A DNA stretch of 64,000 nt, taken from the NCBI RefSeq assembly GCF_036962705.1, contig NZ_JBALOQ010000022.1, forward strand, positions 124,001 to 188,000. Direction: 5' to 3'. The notes below the pieces were generated by a model. That model was not told where the DNA came from and ran no database searches. It was given only the letters and a program-made list of their open reading frames with translations. The stretch is from Ferdinandcohnia sp036962705 (GTDB lineage: Bacteria > Bacillota > Bacilli > Bacillales > Bacillaceae_L). Made by a program: the position numbers and the translations under genes. Position 1 is the first letter of the stretch, and every line of letters starts with the position of its first letter. Shown piece by piece: positions 23,824 through 31,747 of this stretch.

Positions 23824-25239
23824 TTGGGACATTCGTGGTTCTCACTTATTCCTTTTTTAATTGTAATCGGAATGGCGATTTGGTTAAAGGATATTTTACC
23901 TGGACTCGTTTTAGGGTTGTTAGTTGGCGCGATTCTTGTTACATCTGATGTATTAGGTGGAACCCAACAATCGATTACATACATTGTGACAACTTTATCA
24001 GATTCAACCAATATCAAAATCATTAGCTTTTTGTATGTGTTTGGTGGTTTAGTTGGTATGATGAACATCTCAGGTGGGATCAAAGGCTTTACGGAATGGA
24101 TTGGGCAGAAAATCAATAGTGAACGAGGGCTCCTAGGGTTAATATGGCTAACCCTCCCTTTTACATTTATGATGCCAATGTTTCGGATAATGATGATTGG
24201 ACCCATTATCAAACAACTAATTAATAAAATGAACCTATCAAAACAAAAGGTTGGCATGACATTAGATATTTCAACCGAATCAGTAATCGTACTTTTACCT
24301 GTTGCAACTGCATTCGTAGGATTTATGGTTTCACTTGTTGAAGGTGGGATTAAAGGGCTTGATTTAGGAATGTCCGCCTATGAGGTTTTCCTGTTAAGCA
24401 TCTTGTTCAATTTTTATGCGATTGTGATGCTTCTTATCGGAATCATTCAAACATTTTGGCCAACCAAAACAAAAACAAAGACTAAGAATGATCATATTGA
24501 AGAAGACCATGAGCACGAGTTTCATCGTATTGGGATAAAAAAAGAGCTTTCACTTGTAAAAGCTCAGCCGTGGAATTTAATCTTTCCAGTATTTTTACTT
24601 TTAGGATTGTCACTTTATCTTTTATGGGAAGACGGCAGATCACTAGGGGCTCAAACAGTTTTTGAGGCTTTTTCAATGGCTGATGCAACTTTTGTGATGC
24701 TATTGGCGGTATTCATTACTCTCATTTTTACATTCATCTTTTATGTGATACGAAAACAAAAATTACATGAAATTATGTATCATTTTTACGATGGTGGAAA
24801 TCAAATGATGCAAGCGATTACCCTTCTTATTCTGATATGGGCCCTGACATTATCGGCTGAGGAGCTAGGGTTTTCTGCATTTATTAGTTCAAGCTTAGGT
24901 TCATTTCTACCTGGCTTTTTAACTCCTGCGACGATTTTTCTAATCGGCTCAATTGTTGGATATTTTATTGGATCTTCATGGGGAACATGGGGGTTATTTA
25001 TGCCACTTGGGATTGCGTTGGCCCTTTCGACTGGTGCCTCCATCCCTCTAACTGTTGGGGCTGTTTTTGCAAGTGGTGCTTTCGGAGCATTGACTTCACC
25101 ACTCGGTGATACAACGATTACAACAGCATCGATTTTAGATATGGAACTTGTTGAATATGCACAATACAAATTGAAGCTCTCAGCAATTGGAGGCGTAATT
25201 GCCATTATACTATTTGTCGTTGGTGGTTTACTAATCTAA
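23824..25239 (+). CDS. NhaC-family Na+/H+ antiporter-like transporter
   Basis: The 471-residue membrane protein has about 11-12 hydrophobic segments. It begins with SLIPFLIVIGMAIWLKDILP, a signature of the NhaC/YuiF-like group, then LYVFGGLVGMMNISGG, and ends with the conserved block GSSWGTWGLFMPLGIALALS and FGALTSPLGDTTITTASILD, which form the ion path. It probably exchanges Na+ or an amine for H+. The start is a TTG at 23824, 8 bp after GGGAGG. Single gene with its own terminator. Confidence 0.88.
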   Translation: MGHSWFSLIPFLIVIGMAIWLKDILPGLVLGLLVGAILVTSDVLGGTQQSITYIVTTLSDSTNIKIISFLYVFGGLVGMMNISGGIKGFTEWIGQKINSERGLLGLIWLTLPFTFMMPMFRIMMIGPIIKQLINKMNLSKQKVGMTLDISTESVIVLLPVATAFVGFMVSLVEGGIKGLDLGMSAYEVFLLSILFNFYAIVMLLIGIIQTFWPTKTKTKTKNDHIEEDHEHEFHRIGIKKELSLVKAQPWNLIFPVFLLLGLSLYLLWEDGRSLGAQTVFEAFSMADATFVMLLAVFITLIFTFIFYVIRKQKLHEIMYHFYDGGNQMMQAITLLILIWALTLSAEELGFSAFISSSLGSFLPGFLTPATIFLIGSIVGYFIGSSWGTWGLFMPLGIALALSTGASIPLTVGAVFASGAFGALTSPLGDTTITTASILDMELVEYAQYKLKLSAIGGVIAIILFVVGGLLI

Positions 25240-25272
25240 AGAAGACTAAACGAAAATTGTTTAGTCTTCTTC
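25239..25272. terminator. Bidirectional terminator
   Basis: AAGAAGACTAAAC and GTTTAGTCTTCTT form a 13-bp stem between the convergent antiporter and thiW genes. Confidence 0.87.
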
Positions 25273-25277
25273 TGGTT

Positions 25278-25781
25278 TTATAAGTTTCGTTGTTGATATG
25301 TTTTAAAAGCAGGGCTTTTTAATACGATTCCAACAATGATAAATCCAAAAATAGAGCCAGCAATTGAGCTGAAAATAAATGCCGGTATGAAACCAAAAAG
25401 GGCTGCATCCTGACCAAGAATGAGTGTGGCGATAGGATAACAAGCTATAGCACCTAACAATCCTGTTCCGATAATTTCACCAGTCATTGCCATTGACGCT
25501 TTCTTCGTTTTTGAATATAAAAACGCTGCTAAAAACGCTCCTATCATACTTCCGGGAAAGGCAAACAATGAACCCGTTCCTAGCATGTTTCTGAGTAATG
25601 ATACTGAAAAAGCTTGAAGAACTGCGTATGCTGGGCCTAAGATTACGGCTGAAAGTACATTAATAAAATGCTGCATGGGAAATACCTTTGTAAATCCGAT
25701 TGGTATTGCAAACAAATGGCTTGTAACAGTTCCAATCGCGACAAGCATCGCAGTTATTGTCATTTTTAATGTTTTACTCAT
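25278..25781 (-). CDS. thiW: ECF transporter thiamine-precursor S component ThiW
   Basis: The 167-residue membrane protein has five to six hydrophobic segments. It opens with KMTITAMLVAIGTVTSHLFA and carries FTKVFPMQHFINVLSAVILG, LLRNMLGTGSLFAFPGSMIG and FLYSKTKKASMAMTGEIIG, the pattern of the ThiW S component for thiazole or other thiamine precursors. It follows an SDR gene by 21 bp, and both are governed by the TPP riboswitch. It needs the shared ECF energising module encoded elsewhere. Confidence 0.92.
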   Translation of the reverse strand: MSKTLKMTITAMLVAIGTVTSHLFAIPIGFTKVFPMQHFINVLSAVILGPAYAVLQAFSVSLLRNMLGTGSLFAFPGSMIGAFLAAFLYSKTKKASMAMTGEIIGTGLLGAIACYPIATLILGQDAALFGFIPAFIFSSIAGSIFGFIIVGIVLKSPAFKTYQQRNL

Positions 25782-25802
25782 TATAAATCCCCCTATGATT
25801 GT

Positions 25803-26564
25803 TTAATCCATTACTAATCCACCATCAACGACTAGATTCTGTCCTGTTACGCCTTTACTCCAAGGGGATGCAAAGAAAAGGACCGCATTTGCAACATCCT
25901 CTGGCGTCGTGACTTTTTGAAGTGGTGTAGAATCCTTGATTAATTGGAAAACCTCTTCAGAAGTTGCAGAGCTTGCATCTGTCGTTTGAAGCAATCCCCC
26001 TGAAATCATGTTAACGTTTATTCCATATGCTCCAAGGTCTTTTGCCATATTTCGAGTGAATCCTAGAAGTGCTGCCTTGCTTGTATTGTAATCATGATAA
26101 GCGACAACAGGGTTTTGAAAAAGATTTGTACCAATCGTAATAATTCGACCAAAGCCTAGCCCCTTCATGTCAGAAACCGCGGCTTGGGTTGTATGTAAAG
26201 CTCCTCGGATTGCACCCTCAAGCTGTGCGTGATAATCAGTCCATGAGATATCCTCTGCGTTTTTTCTTGCGATTGGGTCAAAGCGGAAATTAATTAAGGC
26301 ATTATTAACAACTGTTGTTATAGGTTGATCAAAATGCTTTCTCGCTTCAACAAATAAGTTCTGTACTTGTTCACGATTCCTCACATCGGCATGAATCGCA
26401 AGCGCATTTTCACCAATTTCTTCTTTTAGAGAATGAGCTTTAGCTTCACTTTTGAAATAATTAATAACCACCTTTGCCCCTTCATTAGCAAAAGCTTTTA
26501 CAATTTCCTTTCCTAATCCACGTGCACCACCGGTAACGAGAATAACCTGATTTTGTAGTAACAT
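25803..26564 (-). CDS. TPP-riboswitch-controlled short-chain dehydrogenase (FabG-like fold)
   Basis: The 253-residue classical SDR has TGGARGLG for NAD(P) binding, NNA in VVNNALINFRF and the active-site YNTSKAALLG (Tyr-x3-Lys). At the usual catalytic Ser position the sequence reads IITIGTNLFQ, with Thr in place of Ser. Its C-terminus reads TGQNLVVDGGLVMD. The protein is first in a two-gene unit with thiW behind a TPP riboswitch, so a reduction or oxidation of a thiamine-related or imported thiazole/pyrimidine compound is likely, but unproven. The ATG at 26564 follows GGAGG. Confidence 0.88.
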   Translation of the reverse strand: MLLQNQVILVTGGARGLGKEIVKAFANEGAKVVINYFKSEAKAHSLKEEIGENALAIHADVRNREQVQNLFVEARKHFDQPITTVVNNALINFRFDPIARKNAEDISWTDYHAQLEGAIRGALHTTQAAVSDMKGLGFGRIITIGTNLFQNPVVAYHDYNTSKAALLGFTRNMAKDLGAYGINVNMISGGLLQTTDASSATSEEVFQLIKDSTPLQKVTTPEDVANAVLFFASPWSKGVTGQNLVVDGGLVMD

Positions 26565-26601
26565 TCTAGTAGCCTCCTAATAAAGTAGATAAGAAAAACG
26601 C

Positions 26602-26632
26602 AAAAAGCCAGATCCACATAAATGGACCTGGC
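26602..26632 (-). terminator. TPP-controlled terminator of the SDR-thiW unit
   Basis: GCCAGGTCCA and TGGATCTGGC form a 10-bp stem followed by TTTTT on the minus strand, 30 bp downstream of the aptamer. Confidence 0.85.
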
Positions 26633-26662
26633 ATAAGTAGCAAGATAAAATGGAAGTTTTCC

Positions 26663-26752
26663 ACTCTACTTTCCTCCGCCGGTATTACCCGGATCAGGTC
26701 CAAAGGGTTAAAAAACGTCCGTTTTTCTCTCAGCCCAACCGGGCACCCCTAG
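26663..26752 (-). promoter_or_regulatory. TPP riboswitch (THI element)
   Basis: The minus strand contains GGGGTGCCC, GGGCTGAGA (the thi box at 26733-26728), ACCCTTTGGACCTGATCCGG, GTAATACCGGCG and GAGGAAAGT, the standard TPP aptamer. It precedes the SDR-thiW genes and the hairpin at 26607-26632, so TPP binding should cause termination. Confidence 0.97.
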
Positions 26753-26824
26753 TAGTTTGCGAATATTCTTTTTATAAGCATAGTATGTTCATGCAAAAAT
26801 GTAAAGGTATTTGATGAACCACCC

Positions 26825-27487
26825 TTAAATATATTTACTTCCCTCTCTAATACTTAACTTCGACAATGTTGTTTCATTTATAAATTGACGTACTGAATCT
26901 GGATTTGTCTTAGAATACTCTCGTAAGGCCCAGCCAATTGCCTTTTGGATGAAAAATTCCTTACTATTTGCATTGGCAGTTATGTATTTGTAAAGGTATG
27001 TTTCATTTGTTTCTTCTTTATATTTTAATTGAAACAGAATCGATGAACGTTTTAGCCATATGTTGTCACTGCATGCCCACTTTTCAATCTTATCCTCTAT
27101 TATACTAGGTGTTTCTATTGCGATTTTGCCAACTAAATGTGGCGCAAGAAGATCAACCGTATCCCACCAAGATTTTGTGGTGATGAGATTTTCAATAAAT
27201 GCCAAATGGCTGATGTTTATTTTCTTTATCGATTTGACTAAGTAGTCCTGGGCAGCATATTGATATTCTCGTTCATCCTTCATCCACAATTGATTTACAA
27301 GCTCAAGATTAATTTCTTGTCGTAAAATACCTGTTTCTTTATAGAAGTCGCGCGTTAATTGCCTTCTTAACGGTGTTTTTATTCCAAGGAATGGGAACAG
27401 GTTTTTCATATAATTTTGCATCGGTACTGCATTTCCATCATTGCGATTTTTTTCAAATAATTCTACGAGATAATTTAATTCGTTCAT
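26825..27487 (-). CDS. AlkD-like DNA alkylation repair protein
   Basis: The 220-residue HEAT-repeat protein matches the AlkD DNA glycosylase family: MQNYMKNLFPFLGIKTPLRR at the N-terminus, the substrate-contacting SWWDTVDLLAPH (Trp and Asp of the active surface) and KEFFIQKAIGWALREYSKTN with the conserved Trp. AlkD removes bulky cationic 3-methyl and 7-methyl purines. The ATG at 27487 follows AAGGGAG. Single gene; upstream lies a terminator and a dispersed repeat. Confidence 0.88.
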   Translation of the reverse strand: MNELNYLVELFEKNRNDGNAVPMQNYMKNLFPFLGIKTPLRRQLTRDFYKETGILRQEINLELVNQLWMKDEREYQYAAQDYLVKSIKKINISHLAFIENLITTKSWWDTVDLLAPHLVGKIAIETPSIIEDKIEKWACSDNIWLKRSSILFQLKYKEETNETYLYKYITANANSKEFFIQKAIGWALREYSKTNPDSVRQFINETTLSKLSIREGSKYI

Positions 27488-27548
27488 GAGTTGCTCCCTT
27501 ATTAATCTTTTCCTTTATTGTACTTCATGTCCTTATTTAGGCAAAATA

Positions 27549-27597
27549 AAAATACTATCTTTTCTATGTAAGTTTACGTAGGAAAAGATAGTATTTT
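27549..27597 (-). terminator. Long near-perfect hairpin terminator
   Basis: On the minus strand the arms AAAATACTATCTTTTC and GAAAAGATAGTATTTT pair and continue inward through TACGTAA/TTACATA with one bulge, giving more than 20 bp of stem followed by TTTTATTTTG. It ends the transcript of the 45-residue protein gene and the repeat next to it. Confidence 0.75.
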
Positions 27598-27603
27598 AAC
27601 CTT

Positions 27604-27795
27604 ATCAAATACGCATTGGCGTATTTGCGCCTGATTTTTTTCGATCATGCTCGAAAAATTGCCTTTGAAAAATCATGGCATCCGCCGGAGGCTTAACTTT
27701 ATTCAGCCAGGGTTTGCACACTAGAACAAATTAAATATTCATATTCTTCCATATGACTACCTATCTGAGTTGGGACTACTGATGAATAAAGTTAT
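27604..27795. repeat. Dispersed structured repeat, copy A
   Basis: It begins ATCAAATACGCATTGGCG and contains the conserved GGCATCCGCCGGAGGC. Hairpin 1 is AAATACGC/GCGTATTT; hairpin 2 is an outer TGATTTTT/AAAAATCA around an inner TTTTTCGA/TCGAAAAA; the terminal arms are TAACTTTATTCA and TGAATAAAGTTA, here with a loop of about 60 bp. Its right end overlaps the stop of a small gene (27792). Related copies are at 46991 and 60057. Confidence 0.85.
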
Positions 27796-27929
27796 TGCAT
27801 TTTAATAGGAGTTACGACTGCAAATAGGTTTTCTGTTGGATTGTTAAGATTGACTTCGATTACTTTGTACCCTTCTTTGTCCTTGTAATCATTTGTAACT
27901 GGTGTTTTAATCTCGTTGCTCATTTTCAT
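27792..27929 (-). CDS. Small protein of unknown function (45 aa)
   Basis: Minus-strand ATG at 27929 with GGGAAG just upstream (a second ATG two codons in, at 27923, would fit the site equally well). The 45 residues are polar: KTPVTNDYKDKEGYKVIEV, then NLNNPTENLFAVVTPIKMQ, a likely single beta hairpin. Not recognised. The stop codon lies inside the inverted terminus of the dispersed repeat, so repeat and gene have met end to end. Confidence 0.6.
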   Translation of the reverse strand: MKMSNEIKTPVTNDYKDKEGYKVIEVNLNNPTENLFAVVTPIKMQ

Positions 27930-28016
27930 TTACTTCCCTTCTAACTAATTCTCACACAATAAGTAGTATATGATGGGAAAACATAAATGTGCTTACTTTA
28001 TAAAAAAATTATTACC

Positions 28017-28469
28017 TTAATTTTTTAATGCTTCGTCACGAACACGGTCCAAAAATTCCTTTACTACATCATTGTTTGTATTTTTACTACTAAGCTTTAA
28101 CATTGCTCTTCCGACAAAGTTTATTCCCTTGTTTTGTCCTTCGTAGATAAACTTGGTGTGTGACTCGTCAATTTTTAATAGTGTAAAAGATGTGGTAATT
28201 TCGAAGGCTTTCCCTAATACGAAGCTTGTTTGTTTTACCTTTTTATCTTTTGTATTTTCATATTGTGTAGTTTCGACTATGTAGGTTTCTACACGCTTTC
28301 CTTCTCGGTATTTCTGTTGGTGCTTTGCCCCAACCTCTACTTCTGTCTTCTCGATTAAGGTATGCTCCTCTACTTTCGGCATAATTTTCTTTATATTTTT
28401 ATCAGAAAATAGATCCCATACCATTTCAATGTTCGCCTCGATTATTGTTTCTTCCTTCCATTCAATCAT
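28017..28469 (-). CDS. SRPBCC/START-like ligand-binding protein
   Basis: The 150-residue protein begins IEWKEETIIEANIEMVWDLF, the usual first strand and helix of the SRPBCC (polyketide-cyclase/AHSA1) fold, and continues through KIMPKVEEHTLIEKTEVEVG and a C-terminal long helix (NDVVKEFLDRVRDEALKN). It should form a hydrophobic ligand pocket; the ligand is unknown. It overlaps the MerR regulator gene by 4 bp (ATGA), so the two are co-translated. The pairing suggests the ligand of one is relevant to the other. Confidence 0.82.
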   Translation of the reverse strand: MIEWKEETIIEANIEMVWDLFSDKNIKKIMPKVEEHTLIEKTEVEVGAKHQQKYREGKRVETYIVETTQYENTKDKKVKQTSFVLGKAFEITTSFTLLKIDESHTKFIYEGQNKGINFVGRAMLKLSSKNTNNDVVKEFLDRVRDEALKN

Positions 28470-28810
28470 TTCTTTTCCTCCCTACCAGATGCGAGAAATT
28501 CATCAATCTCTTCTATTTGATGACGTAGTTCCGCAATTTCCTTTTCAATTTTATTTCTCTTTTGGACAAGTAAATGTTCTATATTTGTAAATGATTCATC
28601 ATCCATGACAGAGATCATTTCTTGGATAGAAAAACCTAGTTTTCTTAGTTTATCTAACAGGACTGCTAAGAAAAAGCTTCCATCATCATAATAACGATAT
28701 TTGTTTTTCGGATCTATATAAGCTGGTTCTAGAAGTTTAACTTCTGCATAATATCGCAAAGTTTCCTTACTTAATCCGGTTAATTCAGCAAATTCACTAA
28801 TTTTATACAT
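28466..28810 (-). CDS. MerR-family transcriptional regulator
   Basis: The 114-residue protein has the MerR N-terminal winged helix: MYKISEFAELTGLSKETLRY with the Tyr-Tyr-Ala wing entry, then LLEPAYIDPKNKYRYYDDGS and the GFSIQEMISVMDD helices, followed by a dimerising coiled coil (KRNKIEKEIAELRHQIEEID). There is no separate effector domain, so it is the short type. It precedes the SRPBCC gene with 4-bp overlap. It should bind the spacer palindrome of its own promoter at 28828-28859 and autoregulate. Confidence 0.9.
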   Translation of the reverse strand: MYKISEFAELTGLSKETLRYYAEVKLLEPAYIDPKNKYRYYDDGSFFLAVLLDKLRKLGFSIQEMISVMDDESFTNIEHLLVQKRNKIEKEIAELRHQIEEIDEFLASGREEKK

Positions 28811-28827
28811 CCTCGTCCTCCCCTAAT

Positions 28828-28859
28828 ATCTTAAAGTATGGGGTGCACCACTTGGTCAA
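28828..28859 (-). promoter_or_regulatory. MerR-type promoter with extended spacer and palindrome
   Basis: The minus strand reads TTGACC (28859-28854), then a 19-20 bp spacer containing the dyad AAGTGGTGCACC...CATACTT centred on GGTGCACC, then TTAAGAT. A 19-20 bp spacer with a dyad is the hallmark of MerR-activated promoters. Confidence 0.7.
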
Positions 28860-29092
28860 CACTTTCATTAAAATTTTAAAAAGGTTGTCCTTTTAGTAGT
28901 TCTTATTAACAGATTTCTTATTAATATTTTATTAGTAGAATGTATTTAAAGAAAGGTCGTAGCTTGTTATTAAGTCTAACCATATAAATTTGTCTTCTAC
29001 CTACTAGATTTCTTTTTATTTGAGCAACATGAGTAAAATCAATCCAGAAAAGCCATATTAGTATAATAATAAAAGGGAAAGGATGGAAGTTT

Positions 29093-29227
29093 ATGAAGAA
29101 AGATGAACATTTGAAGAACCAGGTTCTTTATATTACAAATCCTGCTTACGATACATTACATTCAGAAAATCTTTTAGAGGAAAATGATGAAGAAAATCAT
29201 CGCGAACAAATGGATATAGAAAAATAA
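29093..29227 (+). CDS. Small acidic protein of unknown function (44 aa)
   Basis: The ATG at 29093 lies behind GGATGGAAG. The product is MKKDEHLKNQVLYITNPAYD followed by an acidic tail ending MDIEK; it is mostly charged, with one short hydrophobic patch (VLYITNPAY). No family recognised. The frame ends just before a bidirectional hairpin (29232-29266). The region upstream (28860-29092) holds no other gene. Confidence 0.5.
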   Translation: MKKDEHLKNQVLYITNPAYDTLHSENLLEENDEENHREQMDIEK

Positions 29228-29231
29228 CATT

Positions 29232-29266
29232 AAAAAGGAGTACAATACAGTCATTGTTCTCCTTTG
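29232..29266. terminator. Bidirectional terminator
   Basis: AAAGGAG and CTCCTTT, with inner ACAAT/ATTGT, form a stem between the convergent small gene and the DPBB protein gene. Confidence 0.8.
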
Positions 29267-29272
29267 AGTCAA

Positions 29273-29719
29273 TCAATCGATTGGTGTAATTTCTACATTT
29301 AAGACGCCAACACTTGGCGATGCACCTAACGCTTCAAACGCTTTACGGTGTAAATTGATTCGATTTGCTGGATATTTCTTCACCTGATCTATTACTGTTA
29401 CAATTATATCTTGATTTGGAATAAACGACACATTTCGAATGCGTAATTGCTGACCACATTTAAATGGGCTATTTTCCCCTACCGCTACAGTCATGTTGTT
29501 ATCATAGGACCATCCAATTTCACATTTTGTTGGTGTTCCGCCCCATGTCCAAGTAGCTTTTCCTAATATCGTTTCGGGATTTCGATTCGAATCCCATCCA
29601 TAGTACGGTTCCGGGTACTGTGGCACGTATTGTTGGTAATAGTATTCATCATACATAGTCCGTGGTTCTAAGTATCCGTGACAATAAGGGCAATAATAAC
29701 CAGTCGTATGTCTTGTCAT
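29273..29719 (-). CDS. RlpA-like double-psi beta-barrel protein with Tyr-rich N-terminus
   Basis: The 148-residue protein starts with a Tyr-, Pro- and Cys-rich segment (GYYCPYCHGYLEPRTMYDEY and so on, about residues 1-50), then a DPBB core: ILGKATWTWGGTPTKCEIGW, PFKCGQQLRIRNVSFI, IIVTVIDQVKKYPANRINLH and AFEALGASPSVGVLNVEITP. The core pattern is that of RlpA/expansin-like barrels, which bind or cleave peptidoglycan or related polymers. No signal peptide is evident, so location is unclear; the Tyr-rich start recalls spore coat proteins. Function is inferred only from fold. Confidence 0.7.
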   Translation of the reverse strand: MTRHTTGYYCPYCHGYLEPRTMYDEYYYQQYVPQYPEPYYGWDSNRNPETILGKATWTWGGTPTKCEIGWSYDNNMTVAVGENSPFKCGQQLRIRNVSFIPNQDIIVTVIDQVKKYPANRINLHRKAFEALGASPSVGVLNVEITPID

Positions 29720-29824
29720 CTCTTTCCTTCTCCTTTAAACCCATATTTCTAATTACTTCGTCTACTTAAATGTATGTAAAACGACTAGTATTGGTTCCTA
29801 ATGGAGAGTGATACAAAGGTTTTA

Positions 29825-30268
29825 TTACTGGTCCTGCAAGCGAAATAAATCAAGCAGGTCTGTTTTATTCGAAACTAGATCCTCTAATGTATACCCATAT
29901 AACACATTTATGAATGCCTGTAATGCTTCGTTGAGGGCATGTTTTAGTTTACAGGATGGTGAAATGGAGCAATAGCCTCCTCCTTCTTTAAAGCAGTCAA
30001 CGATATTAAAGTCGTCTTCTGTATTCGACACGACTTCCCCAATATTAATATCCTTCGGATGCATTGCAAGCCTAAAGCCCCCATTACGTCCGCGAATGGT
30101 TTTGATATACTCTAGTTTTCCTAAATGATGAATGATCTTCATTAAATGGTTTTTTGATATATTGTAAGCTTCTGCAATTTCTTGTATTGTGCATAATTCT
30201 TCTTCATTTTTCATAGCCAAATACATTAAAACACGTAAAGAATAATCCGTATAATTTGTTAACTTCAT
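29825..30268 (-). CDS. nsrR: Rrf2-family nitric-oxide-sensing repressor NsrR
   Basis: The 147-residue Rrf2 protein opens MKLTNYTDYSLRVLMYLAMK with a helix-turn-helix (IQEIAEAYNISKNHLMKIIH) and has the iron-sulfur ligands in CFKEGGGYCSISPSC: the C-x7-C-x5-C spacing seen in NsrR. It senses NO through its [4Fe-4S] cluster and represses hmp and respiratory genes. It is divergent from hmp, with a dyad at 30354-30376 between them. The ATG at 30268 follows AAGGAG. Confidence 0.95.
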   Translation of the reverse strand: MKLTNYTDYSLRVLMYLAMKNEEELCTIQEIAEAYNISKNHLMKIIHHLGKLEYIKTIRGRNGGFRLAMHPKDINIGEVVSNTEDDFNIVDCFKEGGGYCSISPSCKLKHALNEALQAFINVLYGYTLEDLVSNKTDLLDLFRLQDQ

Positions 30269-30353
30269 GTTAAAAAACTCCTTATATTAATGAGTTCTAA
30301 GGTAAGTATAGCATGGAAGTCCTTATTTTTCTCAAAATGTGACAATTTTTCAA

Positions 30354-30376
30354 AAGATGTATTCAAAAGGTATCTT
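30354..30376. promoter_or_regulatory. NsrR-type operator upstream of hmp
   Basis: AAGATGTATT (30354-30363) and AAGGTATCTT (30367-30376) form an imperfect dyad close to the AAGATGTATTTTAAATACATCTT-like NsrR consensus, and a second AT-rich half-match (ATGTATTTAAAATATT) lies at about 30405-30420. It is placed just upstream of the hmp promoter region. Confidence 0.7.
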
Positions 30377-30443
30377 TTATTTACACTGTCGTTATATTAT
30401 AAACATGTATTTAAAATATTGGTTTTGGAAAGGGCGTTATTGA

Positions 30444-31664
30444 ATGCTTAGTCAAAAAACTATTGAAATCGTGAAAAGCACAGTTCCAGTTCTAGAAAAA
30501 TACGGAAAAGATATAACAACTCAATTTTACAAACGAATGTTTACAAATAACCCAGAATTATTAAATATTTTCAACCATGCAAACCAAAGACAAGGTCGTC
30601 AACAAACAGCATTAGCTAACGCGGTATATGCAGCAGCAGCTAATATTGATAATTTAGGTGCTATTATTCCAGTTGTAAAACAAATAGGTCAAAAACACCG
30701 TGCATTAGGAATTCAACCTGAACATTATCCAATTGTTGGTGAAAATCTTCTTGGTGCAATTAAAGAAGTGTTAGGCGATGCAGCAACTGATGATATCCTT
30801 AATGCATGGGCTGAAGCTTACGGTGTAATTGCAGACGCATTCATTGGTGTAGAAAAAGAAATGTATGAAGAGGCAAGGGAACAGCCTGGTGGCTGGGAAG
30901 GCTTTAGAAACTTTGTTGTTAAACGTAAGGTAAAAGAAAGTGAAGTTATTACATCCTTCTATTTAGAGCCTGAAGATGGGAAAGAAATTTCATCTTATCA
31001 AGCAGGTCAATACTTAACTGTAAAGGTTCAACCTGAAGGTGATGAATATACACATCTTCGCCACTATAGCCTTTCAGATGCACCTGGTAGAGACTATTAC
31101 AGAATCAGTGTAAAACGAGAAGAGCATGGCGTTGTTTCTAATTACTTACATCAAGAAATTAACGAAGGCGATGTGATCACAGTAAGTGCTCCAGCTGGTG
31201 ACTTCGTTCTTGAAGCGAAAGAAACCCCTGCTATTTTAATTAGTGGCGGTGTTGGATTAACTCCAATGGTCAGCATGTTAAATACGATTGTAGATCAACA
31301 GCCTGAACGTGAAGCTATGTTCATCCACGGTGCACTTAATAGTGAGGTTCACGCATTAAAAGATGAAGTTGCAGCCATTGCAGCAAAACATGAGAATGCG
31401 AAGAACTTTATTGCCTATTCTGCCCCTACTGATCAAGACCGTCAAGACATGAACTTTGATAAGGAAGGCTTTATTGACCTTGAATGGTTAAAGACAACTG
31501 TTGGAACTAAAGATGCAGACTTCTATTTCTGTGGTCCAGTACCATTTATGAAAATGATGTATCGTTTACTAAAAGAATGGGGAGTTCAGTCAGATCACAT
31601 TCACTTCGAATTCTTCGGTCCAGCAAGTGAATTAGAAGAACCAACAGAAGTAGTTACGGCATAA
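30444..31664 (+). CDS. hmp: Flavohemoglobin / nitric oxide dioxygenase
   Basis: The 406-residue flavohemoglobin has three domains: a globin at about 1-140 (MLSQKTIEIVKSTVPVLEKY, proximal His in VKQIGQKHRALGIQPEHYPI), an FAD domain with HLRHYSLSDAP and an NAD domain with AILISGGVGLTPMVSM and FYFCGPVPFM. It converts NO and O2 to nitrate using NAD(P)H. It is divergent from its repressor gene nsrR, a standard Bacillus arrangement. The ATG at 30444 follows GGAAAGGG. A terminator follows. Confidence 0.97.
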   Translation: MLSQKTIEIVKSTVPVLEKYGKDITTQFYKRMFTNNPELLNIFNHANQRQGRQQTALANAVYAAAANIDNLGAIIPVVKQIGQKHRALGIQPEHYPIVGENLLGAIKEVLGDAATDDILNAWAEAYGVIADAFIGVEKEMYEEAREQPGGWEGFRNFVVKRKVKESEVITSFYLEPEDGKEISSYQAGQYLTVKVQPEGDEYTHLRHYSLSDAPGRDYYRISVKREEHGVVSNYLHQEINEGDVITVSAPAGDFVLEAKETPAILISGGVGLTPMVSMLNTIVDQQPEREAMFIHGALNSEVHALKDEVAAIAAKHENAKNFIAYSAPTDQDRQDMNFDKEGFIDLEWLKTTVGTKDADFYFCGPVPFMKMMYRLLKEWGVQSDHIHFEFFGPASELEEPTEVVTA

Positions 31665-31678
31665 GTCAAAAAACGATG

Positions 31679-31706
31679 AAGGCTCTCAAGCAGAGGGCCT
31701 TTTTAT
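31679..31706 (+). terminator. Terminator after hmp
   Basis: AAGGCTCTC and GAGGGCCTT pair and are followed by TTTTATA, 15 bp after the hmp stop. Confidence 0.8.
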
Positions 31707-31710
31707 ATAA

Positions 31711-31743
31711 AAACGCCACCTAGCATAAAACTAAATGGCGTTA
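31711..31743 (-). terminator. Terminator after the nucleobase permease
   Basis: On the minus strand AACGCCATTTAG and CTAGGTGGCGTT pair and are followed by TTTATAT, right after the permease stop at 31748. Confidence 0.78.
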
Positions 31744-31747
31744 AATA

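Noticed and set aside
27601..27800. Single terminator at copy A of the repeat
   Set aside because: The hairpins lack a T-run in either direction, and the clear terminator is the separate hairpin at 27549-27597.
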